Numbered from the stretch's first letter, positions 17,572 through 26,336 are shown. The stretch is DNA of 64,000 nt from an uncultured Ilyobacter sp. (GCF_963668085.1 NZ_OY764059.1:496001-560000), one strand, 5' to 3'. Numbers and translations are program-made. The notes: generated by a model not told the origin, from the sequence alone.

Positions 17572-18313
17572 CATAGTGTCTATAATAACTCCGCTTTATA
17601 ATTCAGAAAATTTTATAAAAAAAACACTTGAAAGTGTCAAAGCTCAAACTTATGAAAACTGGGAAATGATTATAGTTGACGATGTTTCAACGGATAACGG
17701 TGTGAAGATAGTAAAAAAATATGCTAAGCAAGATAGCAGAATAAAGCTGATTCAACTGGATAAGAACAGCGGTGGAGCAGTCGCAAGAAATATAGCTATA
17801 GAGGCGGCTAGAGGTAAATATATTGCATTTTTAGATAGTGATGATTTATGGCACCCGGAGAAACTTGAAAAACAGATCAGCTTTATGCAGGAAAATGCCT
17901 ATTCCTTTACTTTTACAAAATATCGACAAATGTCAGAAAATGGAGATTTGTTGAATAAGTACATAGAAGTACCCAAAAAAGTAAGCTACAGGCAGTTTTT
18001 GTTAAAAAATCCTATAGGGTGTCTCACAGCAATATATGATTCGAATAAGCTTGGTAAAATATACATGCCTAATATAAGAAAAAGACAGGATTACGCACTT
18101 TGGTTAAAAATATTGAAGCAGGAAAAAAATGGGTATGGACTAAATGAAAATTTGGCATACTACAGGTTAAGACAGAGTTCAGTCTCTTCAAATAAAAGGA
18201 GCTTGATAAAATACCAGTGGAAACTTTACAGAGAAATAGAGAAATTAAATCTTTTAGAAAGCATTTTTTATATGGGATGCGTTATTTCTCAAAAAATTTT
18301 TGGGATAAAGTAA
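17561..18313 (+). CDS. Glycosyltransferase family 2
   Basis: A 250-residue GT-A enzyme. VSIITPLYNSENFIKKTLES opens the fold. IIVDDVSTDNG and YIAFLDSDDLWHPEKLE (the DxD-type metal and nucleotide site, about residues 88-100) are the family hallmarks, and QDYALWLKIL follows. It is an inverting transferase acting on lipid-linked glycans at the inner membrane. Its start overlaps the end of the preceding broken glycosyltransferase gene by 11 bases. The C-terminus lacks membrane anchors. The frame is intact and the donor sugar unknown. Confidence 0.9.
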   Translation: MKNNIVSIITPLYNSENFIKKTLESVKAQTYENWEMIIVDDVSTDNGVKIVKKYAKQDSRIKLIQLDKNSGGAVARNIAIEAARGKYIAFLDSDDLWHPEKLEKQISFMQENAYSFTFTKYRQMSENGDLLNKYIEVPKKVSYRQFLLKNPIGCLTAIYDSNKLGKIYMPNIRKRQDYALWLKILKQEKNGYGLNENLAYYRLRQSSVSSNKRSLIKYQWKLYREIEKLNLLESIFYMGCVISQKIFGIK

Positions 18314-18456
18314 AAACACTGTGGACAATTAATTTTAATCATAAAAAATCACTCTTTTTCTTTGGTGATAAAGGGAAGTTTACTTTATATCCTTCAAGCT
18401 GAAATTATTCAAACAATATTTATGTAAAAAAATCTGATAAATATCGGGAGTATTTT

Positions 18457-19707
18457 ATGAAAACTAATCACGTAATCTATTTCAATATAATATATCTAGT
18501 GATTCTTTACTCTTTATTTTATATAGGGAATGCCTTTTTCGGCACCCCTATGAAGAGTTACAGTTATGTTACTTTTCTGATGGTTTATTTTTATTATTAT
18601 CTCATAGATTTTTTGACCTTTGAAAATCCTGTGGAAAGATACAGGCCATGGATAACATCTTCTGGAATACATATTGCTCTATCTGTTTTATTGTGGTCGT
18701 TTTCTAAGAGCAGACTTTTATTTTTCAAATTCTTTATCTTTTGGTTTTTCAGCAATATAGTCATAGAGATTATGGTTAAATTTGCCAAACATGAAATAAA
18801 AGCTATCTTTATAGGAAAACAGGAAGATTTAGAGAGATGCCTTTCTGAAAGGAAAAATATTTTTTTTAATTTCATCAAAAGATTAGATAATTTTGACGGG
18901 ATAAATATTTTTAAATACGCAGAAGAAAATAATATAGAGGCTGTAGTTGTAAAGGAGAAAATATCAAATTTTCATCAGAAAGAGTTTCTACAGCTGAAGC
19001 TAAGAGGTATAGAGGTACTCTTTATATGGCAGTATAAGGAGGAGATAGAAAAGAAGATAGATGTCAAAAATATATCCGACAAATGGTTTCTCCACAGTAG
19101 CGGTTTTACTATACTAAGCGACAGTTTTGAAAAAAAAATAAAAAAAATAGCAGATATGGTGACGGCAATATTAATAGGTGTTTTTACCTTACCAATTATG
19201 CTTATATCTGCAATAATTATAAAATTAGAGAGCCCAGGTCCTATTTTTTATTGCCAGAATAGGGTAGGTCTTGGAGGAGAGGAATTTAAGCTGATAAAAT
19301 TTCGTTCTATGAAACCTGACGCAGAAAAAGACGGACCCCAGTGGTCAAGTAAAAATGACTCCAGAATAACAAGGTATGGAGCTTTTATGAGAAAGTCTAG
19401 AATAGACGAGCTCCCTCAGCTTTGGAATGTATTGAAGGGAGAGATGAGCTTTATAGGTCCTAGACCGGAAAGGGGAGTCTTTATAAAACATCTTGAAAAA
19501 GAGCTGCCTTATTATAATATGAGGCATCTTGTGAAACCAGGGATCACAGGATGGGCACAGGTGATGTATCCCTACGGGGCGAGTGTGGAAGATTCTCTTA
19601 GGAAACTGGAGTATGATCTTTATTATATTAAACATCAGAGAATTACATTTGATATATTGATTTTTTTTAAGACTATAAACATTATTTTATTTGGTAAAGG
19701 AAGATGA
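18457..19707 (+). CDS. Undecaprenyl-phosphate sugar phosphotransferase
   Basis: A polyprenyl glycosylphosphotransferase of 416 residues. About four N-terminal membrane segments (residues 5-105) are followed by a short cytosolic linker. The catalytic sugar-transferase domain runs from about residue 228, with a further membrane helix (IPMLISAIIIKLESPGPIFY area), FKLIKFRSM, RKSRIDELPQLWNVLKGEMS and FIGPRPE. The C-terminus is VKPGITGWAQV and GASVEDSLRKLEYDLYYIK. It starts glycan assembly by attaching the first sugar phosphate to undecaprenyl phosphate. It is the last gene of the locus, and its tail is closely similar to the dead copy at 3-212. Confidence 0.92.
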   Translation: MKTNHVIYFNIIYLVILYSLFYIGNAFFGTPMKSYSYVTFLMVYFYYYLIDFLTFENPVERYRPWITSSGIHIALSVLLWSFSKSRLLFFKFFIFWFFSNIVIEIMVKFAKHEIKAIFIGKQEDLERCLSERKNIFFNFIKRLDNFDGINIFKYAEENNIEAVVVKEKISNFHQKEFLQLKLRGIEVLFIWQYKEEIEKKIDVKNISDKWFLHSSGFTILSDSFEKKIKKIADMVTAILIGVFTLPIMLISAIIIKLESPGPIFYCQNRVGLGGEEFKLIKFRSMKPDAEKDGPQWSSKNDSRITRYGAFMRKSRIDELPQLWNVLKGEMSFIGPRPERGVFIKHLEKELPYYNMRHLVKPGITGWAQVMYPYGASVEDSLRKLEYDLYYIKHQRITFDILIFFKTINIILFGKGR

Positions 19708-19827
19708 AAAATCTTATAAAGCTGAGTAGAATATTCATATATACCTCAAGTTGAATTAAATTATCGGATACAATCTGAACTAATATTTTCAGAAGAATTT
19801 TGAAATGGTACAAAGGAAGAAACTAGA

Positions 19828-19905
19828 AATTCTAGTCGCAGATTACGCAAATTATAACAGATTATCCAAGTTCTTTATTGGTGCCCATTCGTGGTAAAAT
19901 TTTAA
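19828..19905. repeat. Dispersed intergenic repeat near the end of the glycan locus
   Basis: The 204-bp gap between the sugar transferase and the minus-strand lipoprotein contains TAGTCGCAGATTACGCAAATT, then TTTATTGGTGCCCATTCGTGG. Both are motifs also found at 15505-15580 and in the ATTCGTG-type repeats near 20.9, 21.0, 26.6 and 37.3 kb. Non-coding. Confidence 0.55.
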
Positions 19906-19911
19906 AGATTT

Positions 19912-20559
19912 TTATAACTGGACATCTATGAACTCGTCGCTGTCATCTAAGAGGGGGGAGTTTTCTTCTAGGATAATATCTGTCTCGATATCATTGGAAT
20001 CTGTAGTTTCAGAAAAAGTCTCACCCTCTACAGGGATGCTTTGGATTTTTTCTCGAACTTCTTTTAATTTTGCCTGGATACTGTCTATATGAGCTATAAA
20101 TGTTTCTTTTGTTTTTACTGGAACGGCATCTTTATCAACAGATAACACCACATACATTTTATTATTTTCACTCCAAGAGGTTTTTTCCTCTGCTTCAAAT
20201 AAGATACCTTCGGCTACATATTCTCCTAGATCCTTTAATACCTGGTCAGAGATTTTTCTGCTGTAAAAGTTTATCTCTAGAAGATAGGCCTTGAGGATAG
20301 TCTCACTTTCTTTAAATAGTTTTTTTCTCAGTTTCTCTCTGGCATCCTGTTTTGCTCTCATTTTTGCCACACCTTTTCCGCTCTCCTCTATACGGGCATC
20401 TCCACTTGCAAAGATTTCCTGATTTATATCTACGGCAGAAGCTATATTCTCCTGGGTTATGGCAGATTTAGAAGTTGATGTCATGTCTTTTAGATTGGTA
20501 CATCCCTGGGCAAAAATCATGGAAGCTGTGAGACATAAAATAAATATTTTTTTCTTCAT
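19912..20559 (-). CDS. LPP20-like lipoprotein
   Basis: A 215-residue lipoprotein. The signal peptide MKKKIFILCLTASMIF ends in the lipobox FAQGC, giving a lipidated Cys at about residue 20. The middle, SGDARIEESGKGVAKMRAK followed by DAREKLRKKL, resembles LPP20/LPP-type domains found in outer-membrane lipoproteins. A charged, acidic tail (SNDIETDIILEENSPLLDD) ends the protein. ATG 20559 has AAGGAGG upstream. It stands alone between repeat-rich gaps. The function is unknown. The envelope location is well supported, the domain match moderately. Confidence 0.75.
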   Translation of the reverse strand: MKKKIFILCLTASMIFAQGCTNLKDMTSTSKSAITQENIASAVDINQEIFASGDARIEESGKGVAKMRAKQDAREKLRKKLFKESETILKAYLLEINFYSRKISDQVLKDLGEYVAEGILFEAEEKTSWSENNKMYVVLSVDKDAVPVKTKETFIAHIDSIQAKLKEVREKIQSIPVEGETFSETTDSNDIETDIILEENSPLLDDSDEFIDVQL

Positions 20560-20617
20560 TTGTGTTTTCCTCCTTGAAATTTATTTTCAATCTTAATATT
20601 GTAAAATTAAATTTAAA

Positions 20618-21085
20618 AGCTCTGTTACTTTCTTTGCTTGTCCAAAGAAAGTAACCAAAGAAAAGACACCCCCTAAAAAGATTCCTAAAATCATTTCTGA
20701 ACTAACTTTCTCTTGAAATATAGTCGGATAAACCTCCTTATTTCAAAGAAAGTGGATTTCAGAAAAGGTGATTTTTTAACGGAATTTTTTAAAGGGTAAA
20801 AAAGTCTAAAAATCTAAAATTTTTATTTTTTCTCTGTGAAACTCTCCTTCTGTCTCTGTGGTAAAAATCTTTTATTCTTATTCGTGTCAATATTTCTTAT
20901 CTTTTATTGGTGTTCATTCGTGACAAAATCTTTTGATTCTATTATCGCTCTTCTCAGTGCAACTCCTTTTTTTCTCTGTGCAACATACACTTCTATGATG
21001 CTCTGTGAGCAAAAGGTCTTGTCTTTATTCGTGCTAATATTTCTTATCTTTTATCGGTGTTCATTCGTGATGAAATCTTTTGACT
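20618..21085. repeat. Repeat cluster R1 + ATTCGTG-type repeats
   Basis: The gap 20560-21334 holds R1, starting with a near-perfect palindrome (GTTACTTTCTTTG, loop CTTGTC, CAAAGAAAGTAAC at 20623-20654). Conserved text follows (GAAAAGACACCCC, TTCCTAAAATCATTTCTGAA, AACCTCCTTATTTCAAAGAA). Two ATTCGTG blocks then occur (20880-20935 and 21028-21080: TTATTCGTG, TTTTATTGGTGTTCATTCGTG). R1 recurs at 26337-26662 in the same order. A TATAAT at 21258-21263 upstream of accD may be a -10 box, with no good -35. No gene was recognised. Confidence 0.8.
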
Positions 21086-21334
21086 CTAATAATGATTTTA
21101 ACATAAATATAATCAGGTTGAAAGAGAGATTATTTATAATTTCTGTAAAAAGATATATATATTTAAATATAGAACTTATGTTTTACCTTTTTATCAGAGA
21201 GGGTGAAGATAGGGTTTTTATAGGGATGATTGAGGTCAGGGCAAATTCTCATTGAAATATAATGGGAAATTGTGTAAAATGTGAGTTGTGATAAAAAACG
21301 GGCGTTATTATTATATCCGGAAGGAGTGATAAAA

Positions 21335-22189
21335 TTGGGAATTTTTTCAAGAAATAAAAAGAAGTATGCAACCATAAGTGTAGATAGAAGTGTAAAGACA
21401 AAGGAAAAAGTGGAAAAGGTATCGGGACTGTGGGTAAAATGTCCTAGCTGTAATGAGATTCTTTATAAAAGTGACATAGAGAGCAACCTAAAAAAATGTA
21501 CCAACTGCGATCATTATTTTGTGATGAATTCTAAAGAGAGAATGGACCTTCTCATAGACCAGGGGACCTTTGTAGAGTATGACAAAGATATGGTCTCTGT
21601 AGATCCACTGGGATTCCCTGGATATGCAGATAGATATGCTCAGACCCAGGAAAAGGTGGGGATGAAAGACGGTGTATTATCTGGAACTGGAACCATGAAC
21701 GGTATTGCAGTCAGCATCGCTGTAATGGAATTTAACTTTCTAGGTGGAAGTATGGGTTCTGTTGTAGGGGAAAAGATAACTAGAGCCATTGAAAGAGGAA
21801 TAAATGAAAACTTACCTGTAATAGTGGTATCTACCTCTGGAGGGGCTAGGATGCACGAGGGAATATTGTCTCTCATGCAGATGGCCAAGACATCGGCAGC
21901 CTTAGAAAGGCTCAGAGGAAAGGGACTTCCATTTATATCAATACCTGTAAATCCAACTACTGGAGGAGTTACAGCTTCATTTGCCATGCTAGGAGACGTC
22001 AACATCAGTGAACCTGATGCTCTTATTGGATTTGCCGGACCTAGAGTTATTGAGCAGACTATAAAACAAAAGCTCCCTGCAGGGTTTCAAAAGAGTGAAT
22101 TCCTTTTAAAGTACGGAATGCTGGATGTTGTGGCAAAAAGAGAGGAATTAAAAGACACAGTTGCAAAAATCCTCGGAAACCTTTTATAA
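21335..22189 (+). CDS. accD: Acetyl-CoA carboxylase carboxyltransferase subunit beta
   Basis: The AccD subunit (284 residues) pairs with AccA to transfer carboxyl from carboxybiotin to acetyl-CoA, giving malonyl-CoA for fatty acid synthesis. The N-terminal zinc ribbon is visible as Cys36, Cys39, Cys55 and Cys58 (CPSCN ... CTNCDH). The crotonase-like carboxyltransferase fold follows, with SGGARMHEGILSLMQMAKT and PTTGGVTASFAMLGD. The TTG at 21335 with GGAAGGAG upstream gives the usual MGIFSRNKKK start and is preferred to the GTG at 21281. accA follows 25 bases later; accB and accC are elsewhere. Confidence 0.96.
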   Translation: MGIFSRNKKKYATISVDRSVKTKEKVEKVSGLWVKCPSCNEILYKSDIESNLKKCTNCDHYFVMNSKERMDLLIDQGTFVEYDKDMVSVDPLGFPGYADRYAQTQEKVGMKDGVLSGTGTMNGIAVSIAVMEFNFLGGSMGSVVGEKITRAIERGINENLPVIVVSTSGGARMHEGILSLMQMAKTSAALERLRGKGLPFISIPVNPTTGGVTASFAMLGDVNISEPDALIGFAGPRVIEQTIKQKLPAGFQKSEFLLKYGMLDVVAKREELKDTVAKILGNLL

Positions 22190-22214
22190 GAAAAACAGTT
22201 AGAGGAGGTATAAA

Positions 22215-23162
22215 ATGGAGTTTGAAAAGGATATACTTGAATTAGAGAAAAAAATAATAGAATTAAAAGAATTTTCTGAGGCTAAAAAAATAGACCTTTC
22301 AGGAGAGATAGATAAGCTTAAAAATGAATATAGTCAAAAGATGAAGGAGATATACTCTGAACTCGGTCCCTGGGACAGGGTACAGGTGGCTAGACATCCA
22401 AAGAGACCCTATACCTTAGATTATGTAGAACATATAACAACTGACTTTGTGGAACTTCACGGAGACAGGCTGTATAAAGATGATCCTTCGGTAGTTGCAG
22501 GTTTATGTAAGATAGATGGTAAAAAAGTCATGATCATAGGTCACCAAAAAGGCCGTGAGGTAGAGGAAAAAATCCACAGAAACTTCGGTATGGCAAACCC
22601 AGAAGGATATAGAAAGGCTCTCAGATTAATGAAGATGGCAGAGCGGTTTAATATCCCTGTAGTCACCCTCATAGATACACCTGGAGCCTATCCTGGAATC
22701 GAGGCTGAAAAACACGGTCAGGGAGAAGCTATCGCCAGAAATCTATTGGAGATGGCTGGACTAAAGGTACCTATAACGGCTATTGTAATCGGAGAAGGTG
22801 GAAGTGGTGGAGCCCTTGCCTTTGGAGTGGCCGATAAAGTATATATGTGTGAAAACTCAATATATTCTGTAATATCCCCAGAGGGATGTGCAGCGATATT
22901 GTTTAAGGATGCTGCCAAGGCACCAGAGGCAGCCAAGAGTCTAAGGGTATCTGCAGACAGCGTGTTAGAACTAGGGATAATAGATGGCATTATTCCAGAG
23001 CCTGTAGGAGGTGCCCACAGGAACCACAATGAGATGACAGAAAATGTAAAAAAACAGATCCTATCGGCCATCTTTGAACTAGAGGAAAAAAGCCTAGAGG
23101 AACTTCTAGAAAATAGATATGATAAATTTAGAAAGATGGGTGCATTTTCTGAAATAAGCTAA
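22215..23162 (+). CDS. accA: Acetyl-CoA carboxylase carboxyltransferase subunit alpha
   Basis: The AccA subunit has 315 residues, the normal bacterial length. A predicted N-terminal coiled coil (DILELEKKIIELKEF) precedes the carboxyltransferase domain with PWDRVQVARHPKRPYTLDY, FGMANPEGYRKALRLMK, LIDTPGAYPGIEAE and GEGGSGGALAFGVADKV, forming the oxyanion-hole glycines. ATG 22215 follows AGGAGG. It forms a complex with AccD, encoded just upstream, and is followed 33 bases later by an iron-alcohol-dehydrogenase-like gene in the same direction, ending at a shared terminator. Confidence 0.97.
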   Translation: MEFEKDILELEKKIIELKEFSEAKKIDLSGEIDKLKNEYSQKMKEIYSELGPWDRVQVARHPKRPYTLDYVEHITTDFVELHGDRLYKDDPSVVAGLCKIDGKKVMIIGHQKGREVEEKIHRNFGMANPEGYRKALRLMKMAERFNIPVVTLIDTPGAYPGIEAEKHGQGEAIARNLLEMAGLKVPITAIVIGEGGSGGALAFGVADKVYMCENSIYSVISPEGCAAILFKDAAKAPEAAKSLRVSADSVLELGIIDGIIPEPVGGAHRNHNEMTENVKKQILSAIFELEEKSLEELLENRYDKFRKMGAFSEIS

Positions 23163-23195
23163 TAATTAGATAAAGCAAGATACTGGGGGGATAAT

Positions 23196-24227
23196 ATGCA
23201 GCATAGATTTTTTATGGCACCTATGAGTCTAATGGGTGCAGGATGTCTGAAACAAGCAGGTAAGGAGATAAAAAAACTCCACCTGAAAAAGGCTATAGTT
23301 GTTACTTGCAAGTCTATATTGGAAAGTGAAATTATTACTCAGTTGAAAGAGATGCTAGATGAAAATGAGATAGACTATGTGATTTATGATAAAACCAAGG
23401 CCCGACCTGATATGAGTGATGTTCTCACAGGGGTGGATATGCTAAAAAAAGAAAACTGTGATTTCATAATCTCCTTTGGAGGAAACTCCACAAGAAACTG
23501 TGCTAAGGGAATGTCTCTTATGATCCGTTGCAAGGACGGGGTATGCAAGAGTGACGAGAGTCTTCCCCTAGTGGCTATAAATGTAACCTCCTTTATGACT
23601 GGTGAGGTCCCTATATTTACCCAAAAAAATAAGGGGGGAGAGGAAAAAATCCTAATAGACAGAAGCACTACTCCTATTATAACAGTGACAGATTCTGATC
23701 TATTAAAGGGGATTTCCAACAAGATAATGGGGGCAATAGGTATAGATGCATTAAGGCATGCAGTAGAGGCCTATCTTTCTGATGCTTCCACGCCTATGAC
23801 TGATGCCTGTGCCTTTCAGGCCATAAAAATATTATTTTCCAATCTCGAGAATATAATCGATAAGGACAGTATAGATGATGATGTGAGAGAGCAGATAACC
23901 TATGGAAATTATATGGCGGGTATCTCTTATAACAACACTGTTTTAGGTCATATATACTCTATGGAGGAGAAAAATTATCACGAGGAAAACATTCAGCAGG
24001 AAAAAAACAGGGTCTTTATATCTGAAGCCCAGGGATTTTCATCAGATAAAATTTTTAAAAAAATGATGGAAGTTGCCTTTGCAATGGGAAGTGATATAAA
24101 GGAGATCGATGAAGACACTGCCATGTCCTTTGTGATGGATGAGATAAAAAAGCTTTCTGACAAGGTGGGTATTCCTTGCGGAATGAGTAAAGACGAGAGG
24201 GTTATATTTGGTAAGGGAAGACTATAG
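23196..24227 (+). CDS. Iron-alcohol-dehydrogenase-like protein with degenerate active site
   Basis: 343 residues with the overall pattern of group III Fe-dependent alcohol dehydrogenases. The N-terminal part is FMAPMSLMGAGCL, the NAD site reads SFGGNSTRNCAKG where the family has GGGSxxDxAK, and GIDALRHAVEAYLS keeps the metal ligands Asp184 and His188. The later ligands are not seen: the usual HAMAHxLGG and PHG segments are replaced by GHIYSMEEKNYHEENIQQ (about 251-268). The C-terminal domain is about 40 residues short. It may be a non-catalytic or altered-specificity homologue. The frame is clean and ends at a strong terminator, so this is not a simple frameshift. Co-oriented with accDA. Confidence 0.7.
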   Translation: MQHRFFMAPMSLMGAGCLKQAGKEIKKLHLKKAIVVTCKSILESEIITQLKEMLDENEIDYVIYDKTKARPDMSDVLTGVDMLKKENCDFIISFGGNSTRNCAKGMSLMIRCKDGVCKSDESLPLVAINVTSFMTGEVPIFTQKNKGGEEKILIDRSTTPIITVTDSDLLKGISNKIMGAIGIDALRHAVEAYLSDASTPMTDACAFQAIKILFSNLENIIDKDSIDDDVREQITYGNYMAGISYNNTVLGHIYSMEEKNYHEENIQQEKNRVFISEAQGFSSDKIFKKMMEVAFAMGSDIKEIDEDTAMSFVMDEIKKLSDKVGIPCGMSKDERVIFGKGRL

Positions 24228-24230
24228 AAT

Positions 24231-24262
24231 AAAAAATAGCTGACTAAGTCAGCTATTTTTTA
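24231..24262. terminator. Bidirectional terminator between accDA operon and msrB
   Basis: AATAGCTGACT pairs with AGTCAGCTATT, with A-run on the left and T-run on the right, so it can stop both convergent transcripts. It overlaps the last codons of the minus-strand msrB by a few bases. Confidence 0.9.
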
Positions 24263-24766
24263 TTCTTCAAATTCTTTCAAAAATTCTCCGTATCCTTTTT
24301 CTTCCATATCTTCTTTTGGAATAAAACGAAGTGATGCAGAGTTTAGGCAATAACGGAGTCCAGTAGGAGCTGGTCCATCTTTGAAAAGGTGTCCTAGGTG
24401 GGAATCTCCATACTTGCTTCGAACCTCTGTCCTTATCATAAAAAGGGAAAAATCTCTCTTGGTGACTATGTTTTCTTCTGCAAGGGGTTTTGTGAAGCTA
24501 GGCCACCCTGTACCTGATTTATATTTATCCTTAGAAGAAAAAAGAGGTTCTCCTGAAACTATGTCTACATAGATACCCTCTCTTTTGTTGTCCCAGTATT
24601 CATTGTCAAAGGGTCTTTCTGTGCCGTTTTTCTGAGTGACCTTGTACTGAAGATCGGTTAGGGTTTTTTTTAGTTCTGAGTCTTTGGGTTTCTCAAAGGA
24701 TGAAAAATCCATGGAAAAAGCAAAAGCTGAAAAAATAAGAAATATAAATGCAAATAAGTGGTTCAT
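24260..24766 (-). CDS. msrB: Peptide-methionine (R)-S-oxide reductase, exported
   Basis: MsrB of 168 residues. An N-terminal hydrophobic signal sequence ([15 protein letters not shown]) indicates export to the periplasm. The catalytic domain has the typical [41 protein letters not shown] and the active-site Cys in [13 protein letters not shown]. The CxxC zinc pairs of many MsrB proteins are absent. It repairs methionine sulfoxide in envelope proteins. ATG 24766 is preceded by AGGAGG. It is the last gene of a minus-strand pair with the Ala-rich lipoprotein upstream, though a terminator lies between them. Confidence 0.93.
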   Translation of the reverse strand: MNHLFAFIFLIFSAFAFSMDFSSFEKPKDSELKKTLTDLQYKVTQKNGTERPFDNEYWDNKREGIYVDIVSGEPLFSSKDKYKSGTGWPSFTKPLAEENIVTKRDFSLFMIRTEVRSKYGDSHLGHLFKDGPAPTGLRYCLNSASLRFIPKEDMEEKGYGEFLKEFEE

Positions 24767-24792
24767 AAGATCGCCTCCTAGTTATAACATAC

Positions 24793-24820
24793 GAAAAAAG
24801 GGAGAAAACTCCTCCCTTTC
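24793..24820 (-). terminator. Rho-independent terminator after the Ala-rich lipoprotein
   Basis: On the minus strand AAAGGGAG pairs with CTCCCTTT around a short loop and is followed by a T-run (24799-24794). It lies 9 bases beyond the lipoprotein gene, before msrB. Confidence 0.8.
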
Positions 24821-24828
24821 CTTGGCTG

Positions 24829-25416
24829 CTATTTTTTCTTGGAAACAAAGTAAACTGCAACTGCGGCGGCTAAGGCACCTAGTCCAAATAATATGCCTTT
24901 GGAAGATTTTTCCTCTGCAGGAACAACTGGTTCCTCTTCCTCTTCCATTACAACTTCTTCAACGGCCTTTGAAGTAGTCTCATCTTCCATGATCTGTTCA
25001 TCCACTGTCTCTTCTACTATGGCATCGATACTGTCAGCTGTAGGTTCTACTGCAGTCATCTTTGTCATATCATCGGCAGAATCTTCCATCTTGGCAGCTG
25101 CGGCGGCTTTCATCTTAGCAGCCTCTATTTCGGCGGCTTTGATTTTGGCAGCTTCCATCTCAGCGGCCTTTATCCTGGCGGCTTCTATTTTGGCTGCCTC
25201 GATTCTAGCGGCTTCCATCTCAGCTGCCTCGATCCTTGCTGCCTCTATACGTGCAGCCTCCATCCGAGCAGCTTCTAGCTTCTCTGCCTCTAGAGCCGAC
25301 ATGTCCTCTTGGACCATGGCAGTTTCAGTCTTGGCGATAATATCCCCTTTAGGATCGGCTTTTGAACACCCAATTATTAAAACACACAGAGTTAAAAGCA
25401 AGGCAATTTTTTTCAT
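24829..25416 (-). CDS. Alanine-rich repeat lipoprotein with C-terminal membrane anchor
   Basis: 195 residues. The signal peptide and lipobox (LCVLIIGCSK) give a lipidated N-terminus. Residues about 45-110 are a run of 5-residue units of the type E-A-A-R-I / E-A-A-K-M, predicted as a long single helix or coiled coil. An acidic linker (VVMEEEEEPVVPAEE) and a C-terminal hydrophobic helix with a KKK tail (GILFGLGALAAAVAVYF) follow. The ATG at 25416, eight bases after GGGAGG, is preferred to the ATG at 25425 touching it. Lipid at one end and helix at the other suggest a spacer tethering two layers of the envelope. Function unknown. Confidence 0.75.
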   Translation of the reverse strand: MKKIALLLTLCVLIIGCSKADPKGDIIAKTETAMVQEDMSALEAEKLEAARMEAARIEAARIEAAEMEAARIEAAKIEAARIKAAEMEAAKIKAAEIEAAKMKAAAAAKMEDSADDMTKMTAVEPTADSIDAIVEETVDEQIMEDETTSKAVEEVVMEEEEEPVVPAEEKSSKGILFGLGALAAAVAVYFVSKKK

Positions 25417-25679
25417 GATTTGCATCCTCCCTTAAAAATTTTTCTCTAAAGAATTACATAGAGGCTTCTACTATCTATATTATCTCAAAGACAATAAAAT
25501 CCTTCTGATTTTGTTCTATTTTAACATTTTTTTATTGGAGAAGTAACTATAAAAAAGAATATTTAATTAGAAAATATCAATGGAATAGGATATAATATAC
25601 CAGAGATAGATGAAGATTCTTTTAAAATTTATTTTAAGATTATAGATAGAGAAATTCTTTTGTTTAGAGGAGGAGACCA

Positions 25680-26273
25680 ATGGCTACTAAATCCCTTGAA
25701 AGATTGATAGATGAATTTAATAAACTCCCTGGAATAGGAAGGAAAAGTGCAACCAGACTTGCATTTCATGTGTTGGAGATGGAGGATATAGAGGTAAATC
25801 AGTTTGCAGAGGCTATAAAAAATGTGAAATCTTCGGTGAAAAAATGTGTGATCTGCGGAAATTTCGGAGAAGAGGAAACCTGCGATGTGTGCAGAGATGA
25901 GTATAGAAGCGGTGAGATAATCTGTGTGGTAGAGGACACCAGAGACATAGTTTCCTTTGAGAAGGCTAAGAAGTATAGGGGAAGATATCATGTCTTAAAC
26001 GGTAAGATAGATCCTCTAAACGGTATGACTCCAGATAAGCTAAATATAAAATCCCTTGTAGAAAGGGTGGCATCTGAAGATGTAAAGGAGGTCATACTTG
26101 CTATGAACCCAGATCTCGAGGGGGAGACTACGGCAATGTATCTGACAAACCTCCTAAAGCCCTTTGGAATCAAGGTCACTAAGATAGCCAGTGGAATTCC
26201 TATAGGTGGAAACATAGAGTTTTCAGATACGGCCACCATATCAAAGGCACTAGAGGGAAGAAGGGAGCTTTAA
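25680..26273 (+). CDS. recR: Recombination mediator protein RecR
   Basis: RecR of 197 residues, the normal length. The helix-hairpin-helix near residues 8-25 reads IDEFNKLPGIGRKSATRLAF. The Cys4 zinc finger is CVICGNFGEEETCDVC (about 58-73), and the Toprim domain begins ICVVEDTRDI with MNPDLEGETTAMYL. The tail is ASGIPIGGNIEFSDTATISKAL. It acts with RecO and RecF to load RecA on gapped DNA. ATG 25680 follows GGAGGAG. It is a single gene with its own strong terminator. The gap 25426-25679 shows nothing recognisable. Confidence 0.97.
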   Translation: MATKSLERLIDEFNKLPGIGRKSATRLAFHVLEMEDIEVNQFAEAIKNVKSSVKKCVICGNFGEEETCDVCRDEYRSGEIICVVEDTRDIVSFEKAKKYRGRYHVLNGKIDPLNGMTPDKLNIKSLVERVASEDVKEVILAMNPDLEGETTAMYLTNLLKPFGIKVTKIASGIPIGGNIEFSDTATISKALEGRREL

Positions 26274-26291
26274 AATATTGGAGGAATATGA

Positions 26292-26324
26292 AAAGACCGC
26301 TCATACAAAAGAGCGGTCTTTTTA
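26292..26324 (+). terminator. Terminator of recR
   Basis: AAGACCGCTC pairs with GAGCGGTCTT around the loop ATACAAAA, followed by TTTTA. A strong GC-rich stem 19 bases after the stop codon. Confidence 0.95.
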
Positions 26325-26336
26325 AATTAAATCAAA

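Noticed and set aside
18217..18402. Small 61-codon frame at the end of the GT2 gene
   Set aside because: It mostly overlaps the GT2 gene in another frame, and the remainder has no recognisable signal.
20836..21255. A 139-codon open frame before accD
   Set aside because: It reads through the tandem ATTCGTG repeats, giving low-complexity Phe/Ser-rich text.
25090..25290. Possible CRISPR-like short repeats
   Set aside because: The periodicity is 15 bases (5 codons) inside a coding region with no spacers. It encodes EAARI-type units.
24893..25435. Long plus-strand frame rich in Ala/Ser across the Ala-rich lipoprotein
   Set aside because: It is a mirror of the repetitive minus-strand gene. Only the minus strand has a signal peptide, ribosome site and terminator.
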